The translations under genes and the position numbers were made by a program. A DNA stretch of 64,000 nucleotides from Serpula lacrymans var. lacrymans S7.9. Lineage: Eukaryota > Basidiomycota > Agaricomycetes > Boletales > Serpulaceae. The notes beneath the pieces are model-generated. The model was given only the letters and a program-made list of their open reading frames with translations, was not told the origin of the DNA and did no database searches. Positions 21,715-32,283 of this stretch are shown piece by piece (the first letter of the stretch is position 1; each line of letters opens with the position of its first letter). The stretch lies in assembly GCF_000218685.1 (NCBI RefSeq), contig NW_006763294.1, forward strand, positions 434,001-498,000, in the 5' to 3' direction.

Positions 21715-23501
21715 GTTAGCGCAAGGTTGTTTTGGAATGTTAAGGCTATATACAAGATATTATACACTCTGGGTTTGCCTTAGAATCTTTTTACAAGTGA
21801 AGTAAACTAAGTACAGTAACTACGATAGCACTTAACCAAATTCAATCTTATATTTAACCTTAATTTGGCTGAAATGATCACTGGAAACATGCATCAGTAA
21901 ACCTCAGAGTTTCTTGGATTGAATTAGCTGCCTTAATGATCTCACCAAGGTGAATTAAGAAGCATAAGGAGAATAAGCTGAGGTAAAGTCAGGATTTTCA
22001 GCCCCAAGTCTAGCTCAAGCGGCAGCAGAAAGTCAAAGTCCTTTGAAGAGTGGACAAGCTTCACAAGCATTGGTGAAAATGTTAAAGTACAATTAAGACA
22101 AGATTGCTGGATATTTGGTCCCTCAGGGTGCGGGAACAGGCACGGGAGAAGGATTCCTTTGGCAAACGAATGCCGTAATAATGTAAATACATGCTTCTTA
22201 TATAACAAACATATGTAAATATCATGTGAAAGACAATGATAGCCACAAAAGGCCGGTTGTAATCACAGAGTAAATCTTCAGGCGAAGCCCCGAAGTTTGC
22301 TTACATAATATAATTTCTACAAAGATAGCAAGCAGCTATCATGATATAAAGATAAAACCAAGAACTTGAAGAAAGTTGAACTGTAAAATGAAGCTATGAA
22401 GTCTCAAGTACTAAGCTTGAAAGAGTGGTGATGAATGTATCTATTAACATAATAGGAATCAAAAGCATCAAGAGAATTTGGGAATAATACATCTTTTGGC
22501 AAGAAATATCCACCATATACTGGAATGTAATGAGCTCCTCGCAACGCACAGTCAACATGTATCACTTCAATTGCTGGTGAGTGTTACAATCTCTATTGGA
22601 CATTTAAGGACTGCTCATTTCTTTTTACTCATCGGTTATACCATCGGACCGATGACTCATTTCCTTCACGTACACTTCCGTTCCTCTCGCATTTGCAGTA
22701 CCTATTATAGTACTTAGTCCTCAACGGACGGACCTGCCCTAGATAGGACCTAACTCCTATCACCGATTCCTCTCCATTATAAATACCATGTAATAGCAGT
22801 AGTATTCTCTAATACGATTCTACGCAGTTTACGCTTACAAAGCTAGACTCCTAAGATCAGACTTCTACTCAGAAGAAGACCAACTTCCATTGGAAAACCT
22901 CCACTCAGAACTATGTTCTCGAACTTGTCTTCGGATAAGTCTCTTTACAAACCTCGATGAACCCTCAGACTTTGTTAAGCACTTCGTGTGTAACAGTGAG
23001 TTGTTCTTGTTGGTGCCTGGCCAAACCATCCACATACCGGTCAAGTCATCTGGGTGATCATTTATGTGCAAGAACCAATGAATAAGAGCACATGGATAGT
23101 GTACTCCATTAAATGTAAATGAGAAAAACGCAGGACTCGAACAACATCAAGCCCTTGCATCCCAATAACTTCAGGATCACGCTCAACAGATACACATGTT
23201 ATGATATACAATTTTTGGACCTTTAAATTTCATTCTCCACTTTAATTTTCTTTCATAGTTTTTACACACTGTGCTATGCGGCACTTTCCATTTTGTTCAA
23301 ACTCCTCTTTCTCACGCTACACTGCCTTTTCTTTATTCTTAGCTACAAGTCTCTCACGCAGTGGAGCTGGTCAAACAGGCTGTGCCCTATGACATCATCA
23401 GCCACTGCCTTCATCAACTGTATAGTACACATGTACAAATAGTCTGTATTAGTATAAATACCCTAATAGATCAAGGAAACTCCTCAGCGAGTCCTCTTGT
23501 T
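21715..23501. other. AT-rich intergenic/repeat-derived stretch
   Basis: 1.8 kb of AT-rich sequence, with a TATAAATA promoter-like site at about 22,778-22,785. That site sits in a context reminiscent of a retroelement LTR, but I found no second copy of this part in the window. No gene is supported. Confidence 0.35.
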
Positions 23502-24186
23502 TGTGAGGCAACATTAAACTATAACAAAAACAATACCCGTCTCCGACTGCACTTGCAGCAAGTAAGAGGTACAATGAGCTTGAGGTTGACAGATGCTAGA
23601 AAATATAGCAAGTAGAGGACTTGGGAGTAAACTCAAGGGTTTCTGGTGAGGAGTAAAGCAGATAATTCAAGTAATAGAAAGCTAAAGAACAATACATGAA
23701 TATGTAGGGTTTTTATAGCTAATTGTCTATCTCTCAGACCGGAAGTAGAATAGAAGAAAAGTGGTCTGAGGATGAAATTATCCAATAAGAAAAAGAATAA
23801 CTATCATACTATTTCAGGGATTAATCAGTAGGTTTGAGAATGTACTAATAATAAGTATTGTCACACATGTTCAGGAACCGCATCCTCATGATGAGGTATG
23901 ATCCTGACTAAAGTGTCTATTAATATCTCCAGGCACTGATGGGGCTTGGAGCTGGTTGGCAAGATGCCTACTACCAGTCCCTACCCATTGTGCTGGCTGG
24001 CTGGGAGTGATACCCAGTCTCTGATCTGTGATATAAAGTGGTAACAGTGGTTAAGAAAGCCTGTGAGGGCTATGAGAAGTAAGATGGCAAATGATACCTC
24101 TAGCCCTAGAGCCAGAGGTGTAATTGGAAAAGCGTTCGAGAACCAAGACATAGAGAAGATAAAAAAATAATAAAATGGTCCTTACA
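23502..24186 (+). mobile_element. LTR of Gypsy family A (5' LTR of copy A1)
   Basis: 685 bp bounded by TGTGAGGCAAC...CCTTACA (TG...CA). It matches the 685-bp solo LTR at 28,607-29,291 over its whole length with scattered differences. The gag start lies about 440 bp downstream. The flanking bases (TTGTT and GGTTA) do not form a target duplication, as expected when the right side is element interior. Confidence 0.85.
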
Positions 24187-24623
24187 GGTTAAGGGGTTAT
24201 TGTTTGGGAATATCCCGTAAAGGGTGCGCTCCTAGCGACGGCCCTGTAGTGCTCTGGGAGAAGAGACAATTACTTGATACACGGCCCCCATTGTTAAGGG
24301 GAGTACTTAGCCCAGCAGCTGGTGTGGAACCACTGTTGATTAGAAATTATATACAAAACTTCTTCTTCGAATACCTCTGACCAGGCCGGGCACTTGCCTC
24401 CACCAGTTGGAGAAGGGTTGACAGCTTAACAACCGGACCACCCCCTGACAACCATTCACACCAGGGTTTATTATGAATACCTTTTATATACATTTTCAAA
24501 TACTATAGTGTGGGTAGTCGGAGATTGAGATCCGATACTCAGCTGGAAAGAGGTAGATCCGCAGATAGCAAGCAGGGACCCTCAGTTACATTTTTTTTTA
24601 CTTTACCCAGAGAACAAATCAAC
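24187..24623 (+). other. Untranslated leader of Gypsy copy A1
   Basis: Sequence between the 5' LTR and the gag start; a primer-binding site should begin at or near 24187 (GGTTAAGGGG). I could not match it to a particular tRNA by eye. Confidence 0.4.
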
Positions 24624-25685
24624 ATGTCATCGCAAAACCAACCCGATGTCAACACTCTGTTGCACAACATGCGTGCACAGATTTTGGCGTTGACAATGCA
24701 ACTCGCCAAGCTTCAGGAAAACCCCCCTGCGGCAGCCCCCGCGGCCGAGAAAAAGTTTAATAAGAAAGTTGAAGTCGTTGCTGACCCCGGCACCTTCGAA
24801 GGAGACAGGGCACAATTCGCCAAATGGTGGATCAAGCTCCAAATTTGGGTCAAGGCAAACTGGGATGCGTTTGCTGATGACTTTGAGGTAGCAACTGCGG
24901 TGCTATCTCAACTAAAGGGACCTGTGGCGGGTCAATACGCCCAAGTTAGATTACAGGAGTGCTACACCGCGGGTGTGTGGCCTGCCTGGGATGATCTCAA
25001 AGTGGAGATCAAAAAATACTTCAAACCACAGGCTGAGCGTGACTGGGCATGTCAGCAAATCTGTTCCTTCAAACAAGGAAATATGAGGATGGACAATTAT
25101 GTTACCCGGTTCCTAGCCCTTTCCATCCAAGGAGGGCTTGGTAATGAATATGCAGTAGAACTGCTGGAATGCAATGTGAACCCCCGCATTGCAGAACAGA
25201 TCTACCTGCAGGATACACAAAACGAGAACTTGGCCCTAGCGGCTGAGGAAGTACGACAAGTTGGTAGGGCCATGGAGCTCTACACTATGCACCAAGGTGG
25301 CAGGACCACCACCAAAAATAACTTTTCCCAGAGGAGCCCTGGGTCATCAAACCAAAACAAAAATCATTCTCACGGGTTCAAGCCGTTCAGGCTGCAACCA
25401 GGGCAGGGAGCCCCTATGGATATCGGTGCGGTCCAAGGCGGACAGATGCGCAGATTCAAAGGGAACTGCTACAATTGCAGCCAAGAAGGATATATGTCCC
25501 GAGATTGCAGAAATAGGGTGCAGGCTGCCCAACAAAAAAATAACCAAGGGCGCCAGGCGCGCCCCGAGAAGCCGGACAATCAGCTCAATACTCTGGCTGG
25601 TCGTTCTTACGACGAGATCCAGGCCTTCTTTTACAACCAGCAGGTCGCTGAGATGAAGGCTCAGGGAAAAGAATTCGGAGCGTAG
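24624..25685 (+). CDS. Gag polyprotein of Gypsy copy A1
   Basis: An intact open frame from the ATG at 24624 (MSSQNQPDVNTLLHNMRAQI), about 353 aa. It has the retrotransposon gag core (FEGDRAQFAKWWIKLQIWV, LKGPVAGQYAQ and WACQQICSFKQGNMRMDNYV). A zinc knuckle follows near the C-terminus, reading CYNCSQEGYMSRDC. The position that should be His in CX2CX4HX4C is Tyr here, whereas the inverted copy A2 keeps His (near 36,750). Gag ends at TAG 25683-25685, just before the protease frame. Confidence 0.85.
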   Translation: MSSQNQPDVNTLLHNMRAQILALTMQLAKLQENPPAAAPAAEKKFNKKVEVVADPGTFEGDRAQFAKWWIKLQIWVKANWDAFADDFEVATAVLSQLKGPVAGQYAQVRLQECYTAGVWPAWDDLKVEIKKYFKPQAERDWACQQICSFKQGNMRMDNYVTRFLALSIQGGLGNEYAVELLECNVNPRIAEQIYLQDTQNENLALAAEEVRQVGRAMELYTMHQGGRTTTKNNFSQRSPGSSNQNKNHSHGFKPFRLQPGQGAPMDIGAVQGGQMRRFKGNCYNCSQEGYMSRDCRNRVQAAQQKNNQGRQARPEKPDNQLNTLAGRSYDEIQAFFYNQQVAEMKAQGKEFGA

Positions 25686-25690
25686 GTCAC

Positions 25691-28020
25691 TTGGGTGCCT
25701 TTGCTCCCCGTAACAATAAAGTAAACCACAACAAGGTGGCCCCTGCTCCGGGGTGTTGCACGAGCAATAACGGAAGGAAGGGGGTGGCTCCCCAATTTGT
25801 AAATAGATTTTTGAATTTATTATCTGAAGTATGTACTTTTATGCGATGCTGTGACTGTGGATTTGTCTTGGACCCTCCTGATGATATAGCTGCTTTGAGC
25901 GCTGATTCAGTGGGACAAGATGATGAAGGAGTTAACACTGAAAATACTTATAATACCACCACTGTACCAGCATCTCCTTTGGAGTGTGGCCCTGGCGAGA
26001 CAAACACTAGGGTGCTTGATTCTGGTAAAAATAAAAATAAAAATATAGAAAATCCTAAAGTAGAAAAACATGTTTCTTTTGATAATTCTTCTTCTTTGGA
26101 GCCACTTCCCACAGAAATCCCAAGGTGTGTGTTGATGCGCACATATTTATTCCAAAAGGAGATCCGTTTAGACGTTGGTGTGGAAAACCTTGCCCGGGGC
26201 ATAGTACACCCAACCAACGCACTGCTTGATTCAGGCGCTAACAGAATCTTCATAGATCAGGTCTGGGTGGAGCAAATTGGACTCCCCCTTGTAAAATTAG
26301 ATGTATCTATTCCCGTCTATAACGTTGATGGTACGCTTAATGTGGGTGGCTGTATCATGCACAAATGTTCCTTTGTTGTCGAGTACCAAGGACACAGAGA
26401 ATGAGTCACTGCTGAAGCTACCCAACTAGGGAAGATTAATTTAATCTTAGGCTGGACCTGGCTATTTAAACACAATCCTGAGATTGACTGGCAGACAGGG
26501 GTTGTCACATTGTCACATTGTCCTCAGGAGTGTGATGGCTTGGGTAAGCCGAGTCATGTCCGTCAAACTGAGCTTGATGAAAGGATAAACGCTGGTCACG
26601 TTTATGCCAAGCTTAGATTTTTAGATAAGATTGACGATGACGATGACGAGGTAAAACCCGAGGAAGAGATTAAGAGGCTGGTACCTCCCGAGTACCATGA
26701 CTTCTGGAAAGCCTTTTCAAAACATAAATCAGAGTGCTTCCCAGAGGCTAAGCCTTGGGACCATGCTATAGATTTGAAGGACACGTTCAAACCTAGAAAG
26801 GGACACATGATTCTTCTCTCTGCTCCAGACAGAGATGAGGTTTCTAGTTGAATAGATGAACAGCTTACTAAGGGTTACATCAGACCTTCCAAAAGCCCTG
26901 TGACGTCCCTGGTGTTCTTCATTCCTAAAAAGGATGGTAAGAAGCGTATGATTATGGACTATTGTTACTTGAATGAGTACACGATTAAAAATGCATATCC
27001 GCTGCCTTTGATCAGTCAGCTAGTAGACAAACTGGCTGGCGCCAAGGTCTTAACAAAGATGGATCTTAGATGGGGGTACAATAATGTACGTATCAAAGAA
27101 AAAAATGCTTGGAAGGCCGCGTTTACGTGCCGCCGAGGATCCTTCAAGCCCCTCGTTATGTTCTTTGGGTTGACCAATTCACCGGCAAACTTCCAGAGCA
27201 TGATGAATGAGATCTTTGCGGATATGGAAAACTGTGTCATCATTTACATTGACAATTTGTAAAAAATTACAAAGTTGGACAATGAGGCTAAGCATGACAG
27301 GATTGTGCAAGAAGTCCTTTGACGCTTGCAGGAACGGGACCTATTTGTCAAACCTGAAAAATGTAATTTTAAAGTGAAGGAAGTAGACTTCCTTGGTATG
27401 ATCATAGCCCAGAACGGAATCGGGATGGATCCTGAGAAAGTCCAAGCTATATTGGATTAGCCAGAACCTACTCGCATCAAAGGAGTTAGGGCCTTCCTTG
27501 GCTTAGGTAATTTCTACCGAAGGTTTATTGAAAACTTTGCAAAAATCACGAGACCGTTGAACAATCTCACTGAAAAGAACATGGTTTGGCATTGGGGCGC
27601 CAAGGAACAAGAAGCTTTTGATAAGCTTAAACAGGCATTTACAACAGCGCCCATATGAGCATTTCCAGAATTAGACAAAGAGTTCCGGCTAGAAACCGAC
27701 TCTTCTGATTTTGCTACTGTGGCTGTTTTGTCAATCAAATGCCCTGACGATCTTTGGAGGCCTTGTGCTTATTTATCACATAGTTTGTTGCCTACAGAGC
27801 GCAACTATCAAATTTATGATAAGGAGATGCTAGCCATCATTAGAGCACTAGAGCACTGGTAGCATTACTTAGAAGGTGCTAGAGACCAGTTTGAAGTCTG
27901 GAGTATTTTATGACGACCCGAGACTTGAACCGAAGACAGGCCCACTATGTGGTGTACTTGTCTAGGTTTAATTATAAATTAATTCATAAGCCAGGAACTT
28001 CTATGGAGAGGAGCCTAGAT
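25691..28020 (+). pseudogene. Pol remnant of Gypsy copy A1 (protease, reverse transcriptase, RNase H)
   Basis: Protease with LLDSGANRIFID (active-site DSG) near 26,225. Reverse transcriptase blocks [36 protein letters not shown] and [16 protein letters not shown] follow, ending with IIYIDNL, where the catalytic YIDD has become YIDN. The connection runs VRAFLGLGNFYRRF, and RNase H RLETDSSDFATVAV, up to about 28,000. The frame is broken by stops at about 26,402, 26,849, 27,260, 27,458, 27,860 and 27,911. Most read as single transitions of Trp, Arg or Gln codons. No integrase follows, so the copy is 3' truncated. Confidence 0.88.
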
Positions 28021-28540
28021 TCACTACCTATTTAGTATATAAACCCCTGTATGATAATAGGATAGGACAAGTTGTATCTACTCTATATTGCTACCATCAT
28101 GAAGGGAGTGCTCAGCCCTCTCATCTGAGCAACTACATCTTTGACCCTGACAACAATCCTCAGTTGTAGGGAAGGATCTTCTATCTATAATCCCTGGAAA
28201 TGATAGGAGATAGGGATCAATTGTGGCAAATACCCACAATCATGTTGAAGCCTTGATCGTAACAGCATATCCATCCTTGCACCCCCTCCCCCCTCCTCTA
28301 TTCCCAGGATTACCAACTCTGGTTCACAACGTCTTGGGTGCCTTCCTTGCAAAATATTGCTGATGCTCCTCAAGGAGTATCATTCCTGCTAATCATTCTC
28401 TCTTTTGTTGCTCTCCTAAAATTCCTGTACATCTTCTACCTTTTGTAGCATCTTGTCCCTTTTGTTAGCTTTCTCCTTTATGTACACGCTCTGCCTGTAA
28501 TAATCTGCAATATCCAAATCCTTCTTTCTGCAAGCTAAAA
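28021..28540. other. Retroelement-derived filler, no gene
   Basis: About 500 bp between the end of A1 pol and the older LTR fragment. No open frame or match to other parts of the window was recognised. Confidence 0.35.
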
Positions 28541-28606
28541 TTGCCAAATCAACTTGAATTATCCGCTTTACTCCTCATCAGAAACCTCTGAGTCTACTCT
28601 TATATC
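28541..28606 (-). mobile_element. Older LTR fragment, inverted (left part, split by solo LTR)
   Basis: The reverse complement of this stretch (AGACTCAGAGGTTTCTGATG, then AGGAGTAAAGCGGATAATTC) matches the interior of the family-A LTR. It continues directly into 29,297-29,405 when the solo LTR and one ATATC are removed. The outer limit is uncertain. Confidence 0.65.
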
Positions 28607-29291
28607 TGTGAGGCAACAATAAACTATAAAAAAAACAATACCCATCTCCAACCGCACCTGCAGGGAGTAAAAGGTATAGTGAGCTTGAGGTCGACAGATG
28701 CTAGTAAATATAGCAGGTAGAGGACTTGGGAGTAAACTCAGAGGTTTCTGGTGAGGAGTAAAGCGGATAATTCAAGTAATAGAAAGCTAAGGAACTATAC
28801 ATGAATAGGTAAGGCTTTATATAGCTAACCATCTATCCCTTAGACCGAAAGAGGAATAAAAGGAAAGTGGTCTGAGGGGAAAATCAACCAATAAGAAAAA
28901 GGATAACTATCATACAACTTTGACAATTAATCAGCAAATGAGAAATTGTACTAATAATAAGTATTGTCACACATATTCAGGAACCATATCCTCATGATGA
29001 GGTACAATCCTGACTAAAGTGTCTATTAGTATATCCAGGCACTGATGGGGCTTGGAGCTGGTTGGCGAGATGCCTACTACCAGCCCCTACCCATTGTGCT
29101 GGCTAGCTGGGAGTGATACCCAGTCTCTGATCTGTGATATAAAGTGGTGGTGATGGTTAAGAAAGCCTGTAAGGGCTATGAGAAGTAAAATAGCAAATGA
29201 TACCTCCAGCCCTAAAGCCAGAGGTGTAATGGGAAAAGTGTTCGTGAACCAAGACATAGAGAAGATAAGAAAATAATAAATGGTCCTTACA
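28607..29291 (+). mobile_element. Solo LTR of Gypsy family A with 5-bp target duplication
   Basis: 685 bp, TGTGAGG...CCTTACA, flanked on both sides by ATATC (28602-28606 and 29292-29296). This is a classic target-site duplication. No internal element sequence abuts either side, so it is a solo LTR left by LTR-LTR recombination. It lies inside an older LTR of the same family in the opposite orientation. Confidence 0.88.
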
Positions 29292-29405
29292 ATATCCTCT
29301 ACCTGCTATATTCACTAGCATCTGTTGATCACAAAGACTTACTGTACCTCTTACTCCCTGCAAGTGCAGAAGAAGACAGGTATTATTTTTGTTGTGGTTT
29401 ATTGT
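29292..29405 (-). mobile_element. Older LTR fragment, inverted (right part, LTR start)
   Basis: The reverse complement begins with GCGAGGCAACAATAAAC and continues through TGCAGGGAGTAAGAGGTACA. It matches the first ~115 bp of the family-A LTR with more divergence than the two full copies show. It forms one older LTR together with 28,541-28,606. Confidence 0.7.
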
Positions 29406-29410
29406 TGCCT

Positions 29411-30147
29411 CGCAAAATAGAAAGCTCACTCTACAATCTGTTCACAGCCCACCATCTTGCTTGAACCCAGCATCTTTTGATCCCGTTCCTCTCAAAAGAC
29501 TCTTTACCAGGATTAGAATCTATGAGACCAACCTTATCAAGTTCTACAGGGAAATACCCTTCTTTTTTGACCTTCCTATCACACCCAAACAGAACTATCT
29601 CAAAACAGGAGTCCACGTACTAGTTGTTACCCCTTTCTGTTGTGACGCGATACAAAGAATAGTCGCCTGCATTTTGCAATTTTGCAGACTAGTGTTTAGA
29701 ATCAGACACGGAATCCTTGAAGGAAGAAACTGGGAATGTGAACAAAGACAGATCAGGAACGTCTGTAGACTGTTCAGGGAATACCAGAACTATGAAAAGG
29801 AAGTATTCAACCTAGTCATCCGCCACCCCACAGATTGTTTTATCGTCACAGAAATCAACACCGAATTCTGGGGAGTACTTATTCAAGACAATAACAGATT
29901 CTACTCGCAATACAGACCAGAGTATCATCTGACAAGAGGAAACTTTTCTTATATTCCTTCTGTTTCATCTTTGATTGAAGGAAATGTTCTCATCGAAAGA
30001 TCTCCCTCTCCAGACGCATCAGTCTCAAACTTGGACAGCAACTCCACCACCAGTTTGCAAGTAGAAAGAGATCTAGACGAAGAAGAGAATATCTTTTGTC
30101 TCACTTCTACAGATTGGAGCGACGAGTTTGATTATAATTCTGATTAA
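29411..30147 (+). CDS. Retroelement-associated open frame of unknown function (upstream of gag B)
   Basis: An open frame of about 245 codons (ITPKQNYLKTGVHVLVVTPF, ECEQRQIRNVCRLFREYQNY, RHPTDCFIVTEINTEFWGVL) ending in an acidic tail, DWSDEFDYNSD. It contains no ATG in its first two thirds, so it must be 5' truncated or spliced to a missing exon. It stops 25 bp before the gag frame of Gypsy family B and lies in the same orientation. It is probably part of that element (an extra 5' ORF), but I recognise no domain. Confidence 0.45.
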
Positions 30148-30172
30148 ATAAACCCCATTTTTATCTTCCAAA

Positions 30173-30474
30173 GTGTTTTCTGAGTACCGAAACCCCAAGC
30201 CGTCTATAGAACCAGAAACTCCCCCTAGACAAACACAACCGCTACCACCTACACGCCCACCTCCACCTTCTATTCCTCCAAAACCCTCGTCCATGTCTAA
30301 TCCCACGCAGTTACATGGCAAGGTAACTCTTGCAGCAGAGCCATTCAAATTCAAAGGAGAAAAGGAACAATTCATAGCATGGCGCCAAGCACTTCAGCTG
30401 TACTTGACTGCCTATACATCCTACTTTCCCGACGAAAGAACGAAGCTCATCTATCTCCTATCCAAAATCAGCGA
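30173..30474 (+). pseudogene. Gag fragment of Gypsy family B
   Basis: The N-terminal part of a gag: a proline-rich leader (PPRQTQPLPPTRPPPPSIPP) followed by KVTLAAEPFKFKGEKEQFIA and LYLTAYTSYFPDERTKLIYL. The frame is cut at 30474 by element C1. The gag C-terminus and the protease of this family are not present in the window. The matching pol fragment resumes at 32,284 on the other side of C1. Confidence 0.72.
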
Positions 30475-32283
30475 TGTCGATGATGAGAACTGCTGTTAGA
30501 AAACCACACACAAAAACAAACTAACACACAATCCTCCCAGATTCCACGGAACTTGTTTATGGGCTTTGCCTCCTAGAACAGTGGAGTGGTCTGGTTGTTC
30601 GTGGGGTGGTACATATAAAGATCCTTCAAAGTAAAACCCAGAGGTGTATGGGTGTGGGTTTTGAGGAGGAGGGATAGTTGAATTTATAGAAGATAGGGGC
30701 TTAGTGACGAGTATAGATGAGCACTACCTTGCTAATCGTAGCACAAGGTAGGTTTGAGAATGACAAGATAATGAGGTTCCCAGTGATAGCAGGCTCCTGA
30801 CACACAAACTGTAGTGCTCAGAAGGACTCTAATTGAAAGGGATAATAATGACTTCAAAAGTGGGAAGTGACGATGACAGCAATTAACAGTGGTAGCAGTG
30901 GGAAGTGTTGTGACCACACTGGATCACAAGTAGCAGAGAGTAGTGAACTTGAGATTAGAGAAGAAGTCTGGATTCGAGTTCTTGTTTTTTTTACAAGGTA
31001 AAATACAGGGGTTTATATAGTAAAAGAAAAGTAGGCTATGCACAGTATAGCTATGCAAAAAGAACGAGAATGAACATGAAGGAAGGAATGTACGCTGACA
31101 AATCCTGCGTAAGTAGTACAGGATAAGATTGTCAAAAAAGGAAAAGAAAGGGATAGAACAATGAATGCTGTGAGTAATGTCACAGGTTTGTATAGCCATA
31201 AAGTAAAGTCCAATAGCAAAAAGAGAGCAGGAAAATCATGATGTCATGGGAAGATGCAGTAAAAAAAAAGGCAAGGCAAAACACTATCAGTATCAACACA
31301 GTTCCTTTATTGTCAGTCAGGCATTCTAAAAAATATGTGTCCATAAAAATGATTCAAAAATCACAAATAATTGCACTGTAAATGAATGTTCTGCTGAAAA
31401 AAAAGAAACTGGAGCCACCGGTCCACCACCTAGTCCAAATCCGACAGTTCCATGGCCTTACCAATGGACTGGTTGTGTTGGACCACCTGATCAAACAAGG
31501 GAGGGAGAGGAGTAGTTCCAATTTGGAACAAGTGAGTCCCAGGCAGCGTGTGGTAGGTGTAGCTGTAGCGAAGACGATGGACAAAAGATAAGTGTACCCA
31601 AGTGAATGGGACAGCAATGAACATGGGCGACGCAAGGGGATGAACCTTCTCCAGCTCAAAAACTACCCACCCACGCTCCAACCAGGCAAGACGAGCGACC
31701 GATGTTTTGATAGTATATGATGGCAGATCGACGTCATGAAGATGGACCTGTTGCCCTATTTGAACCAGCCGCCGGGGCTTTGCTGATATCAGCAGTGGCA
31801 CGTGGTAGTCGACGGATCGGCAACGGAAGCGGATAGGAAGTGGTGACATCAGAAATGGCGGGGGTGCAAATAAGATGAGGAGGAGGAGGGTGGAGGTGAC
31901 AAAAAAGTGGATTAGAATGGGGATCCAGAAACGACCGTCAGGTGAGAATAAAAAGGAGAGGAAGGGGCCCATGGTGGGGCTAGGCAAAGGAAGGGGAGTA
32001 AGGGAAACGACAAAAGTGAGGGCGCAATGCAATGTGTAGCCAGTGGCGACGCGAAAATTTGCCGAAATGCCGAAATGCAGAAAGTACCGAATGGAAAAGC
32101 AAAGGTGAGCGTGACTGGATTGCCTAATAGAGGTGGTGCTGATCAGCCACAAGTTCAAAAAAGGCAATATTAATTACTATTCCACGTGGCACTGTGCCTG
32201 TGTGGCGCAAAGGCGAGTCTTTTTGAATATTTGCTTCGTTATTGACACCTGTCCATGCTACCAATCAACTTTGGTGCATGACA
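30475..32283 (-). mobile_element. Element C, copy 1: TGTC...GACA element carrying an ORF
   Basis: 1,809 bp between gag and pol pieces of family B. Read on the minus strand it starts TGTCATGCACCAAAG and ends TCATCATCGACA. The same sequence, inverted and about 330 bp shorter, is C2 at 36,811-38,294. The ends are LTR-like (TG...CA) and also form a 4-bp inverted repeat (TGTC/GACA). No target duplication is visible (AGCGA left, CCACT right). The minus strand carries a long frame (31430-32167, 245 aa) homologous to the intact 266-aa frame in C2; it ends at a TAG where C2 has CAG. Confidence 0.7.
31430..32167 (-). pseudogene. ORF of element C, copy 1, truncated by a TAG
   Basis: Homologous to the 266-aa ORF of C2: both share the start MPFLNLWLI, a proline-rich hydrophobic segment after MGPFLSFLFSPDG, and WLERGWVVFELEKVHPLA. 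The stop at 31430-31432 is TAG where C2 has a Gln codon (CAG), a C-to-T change. No known domain is recognised. Confidence 0.5.
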
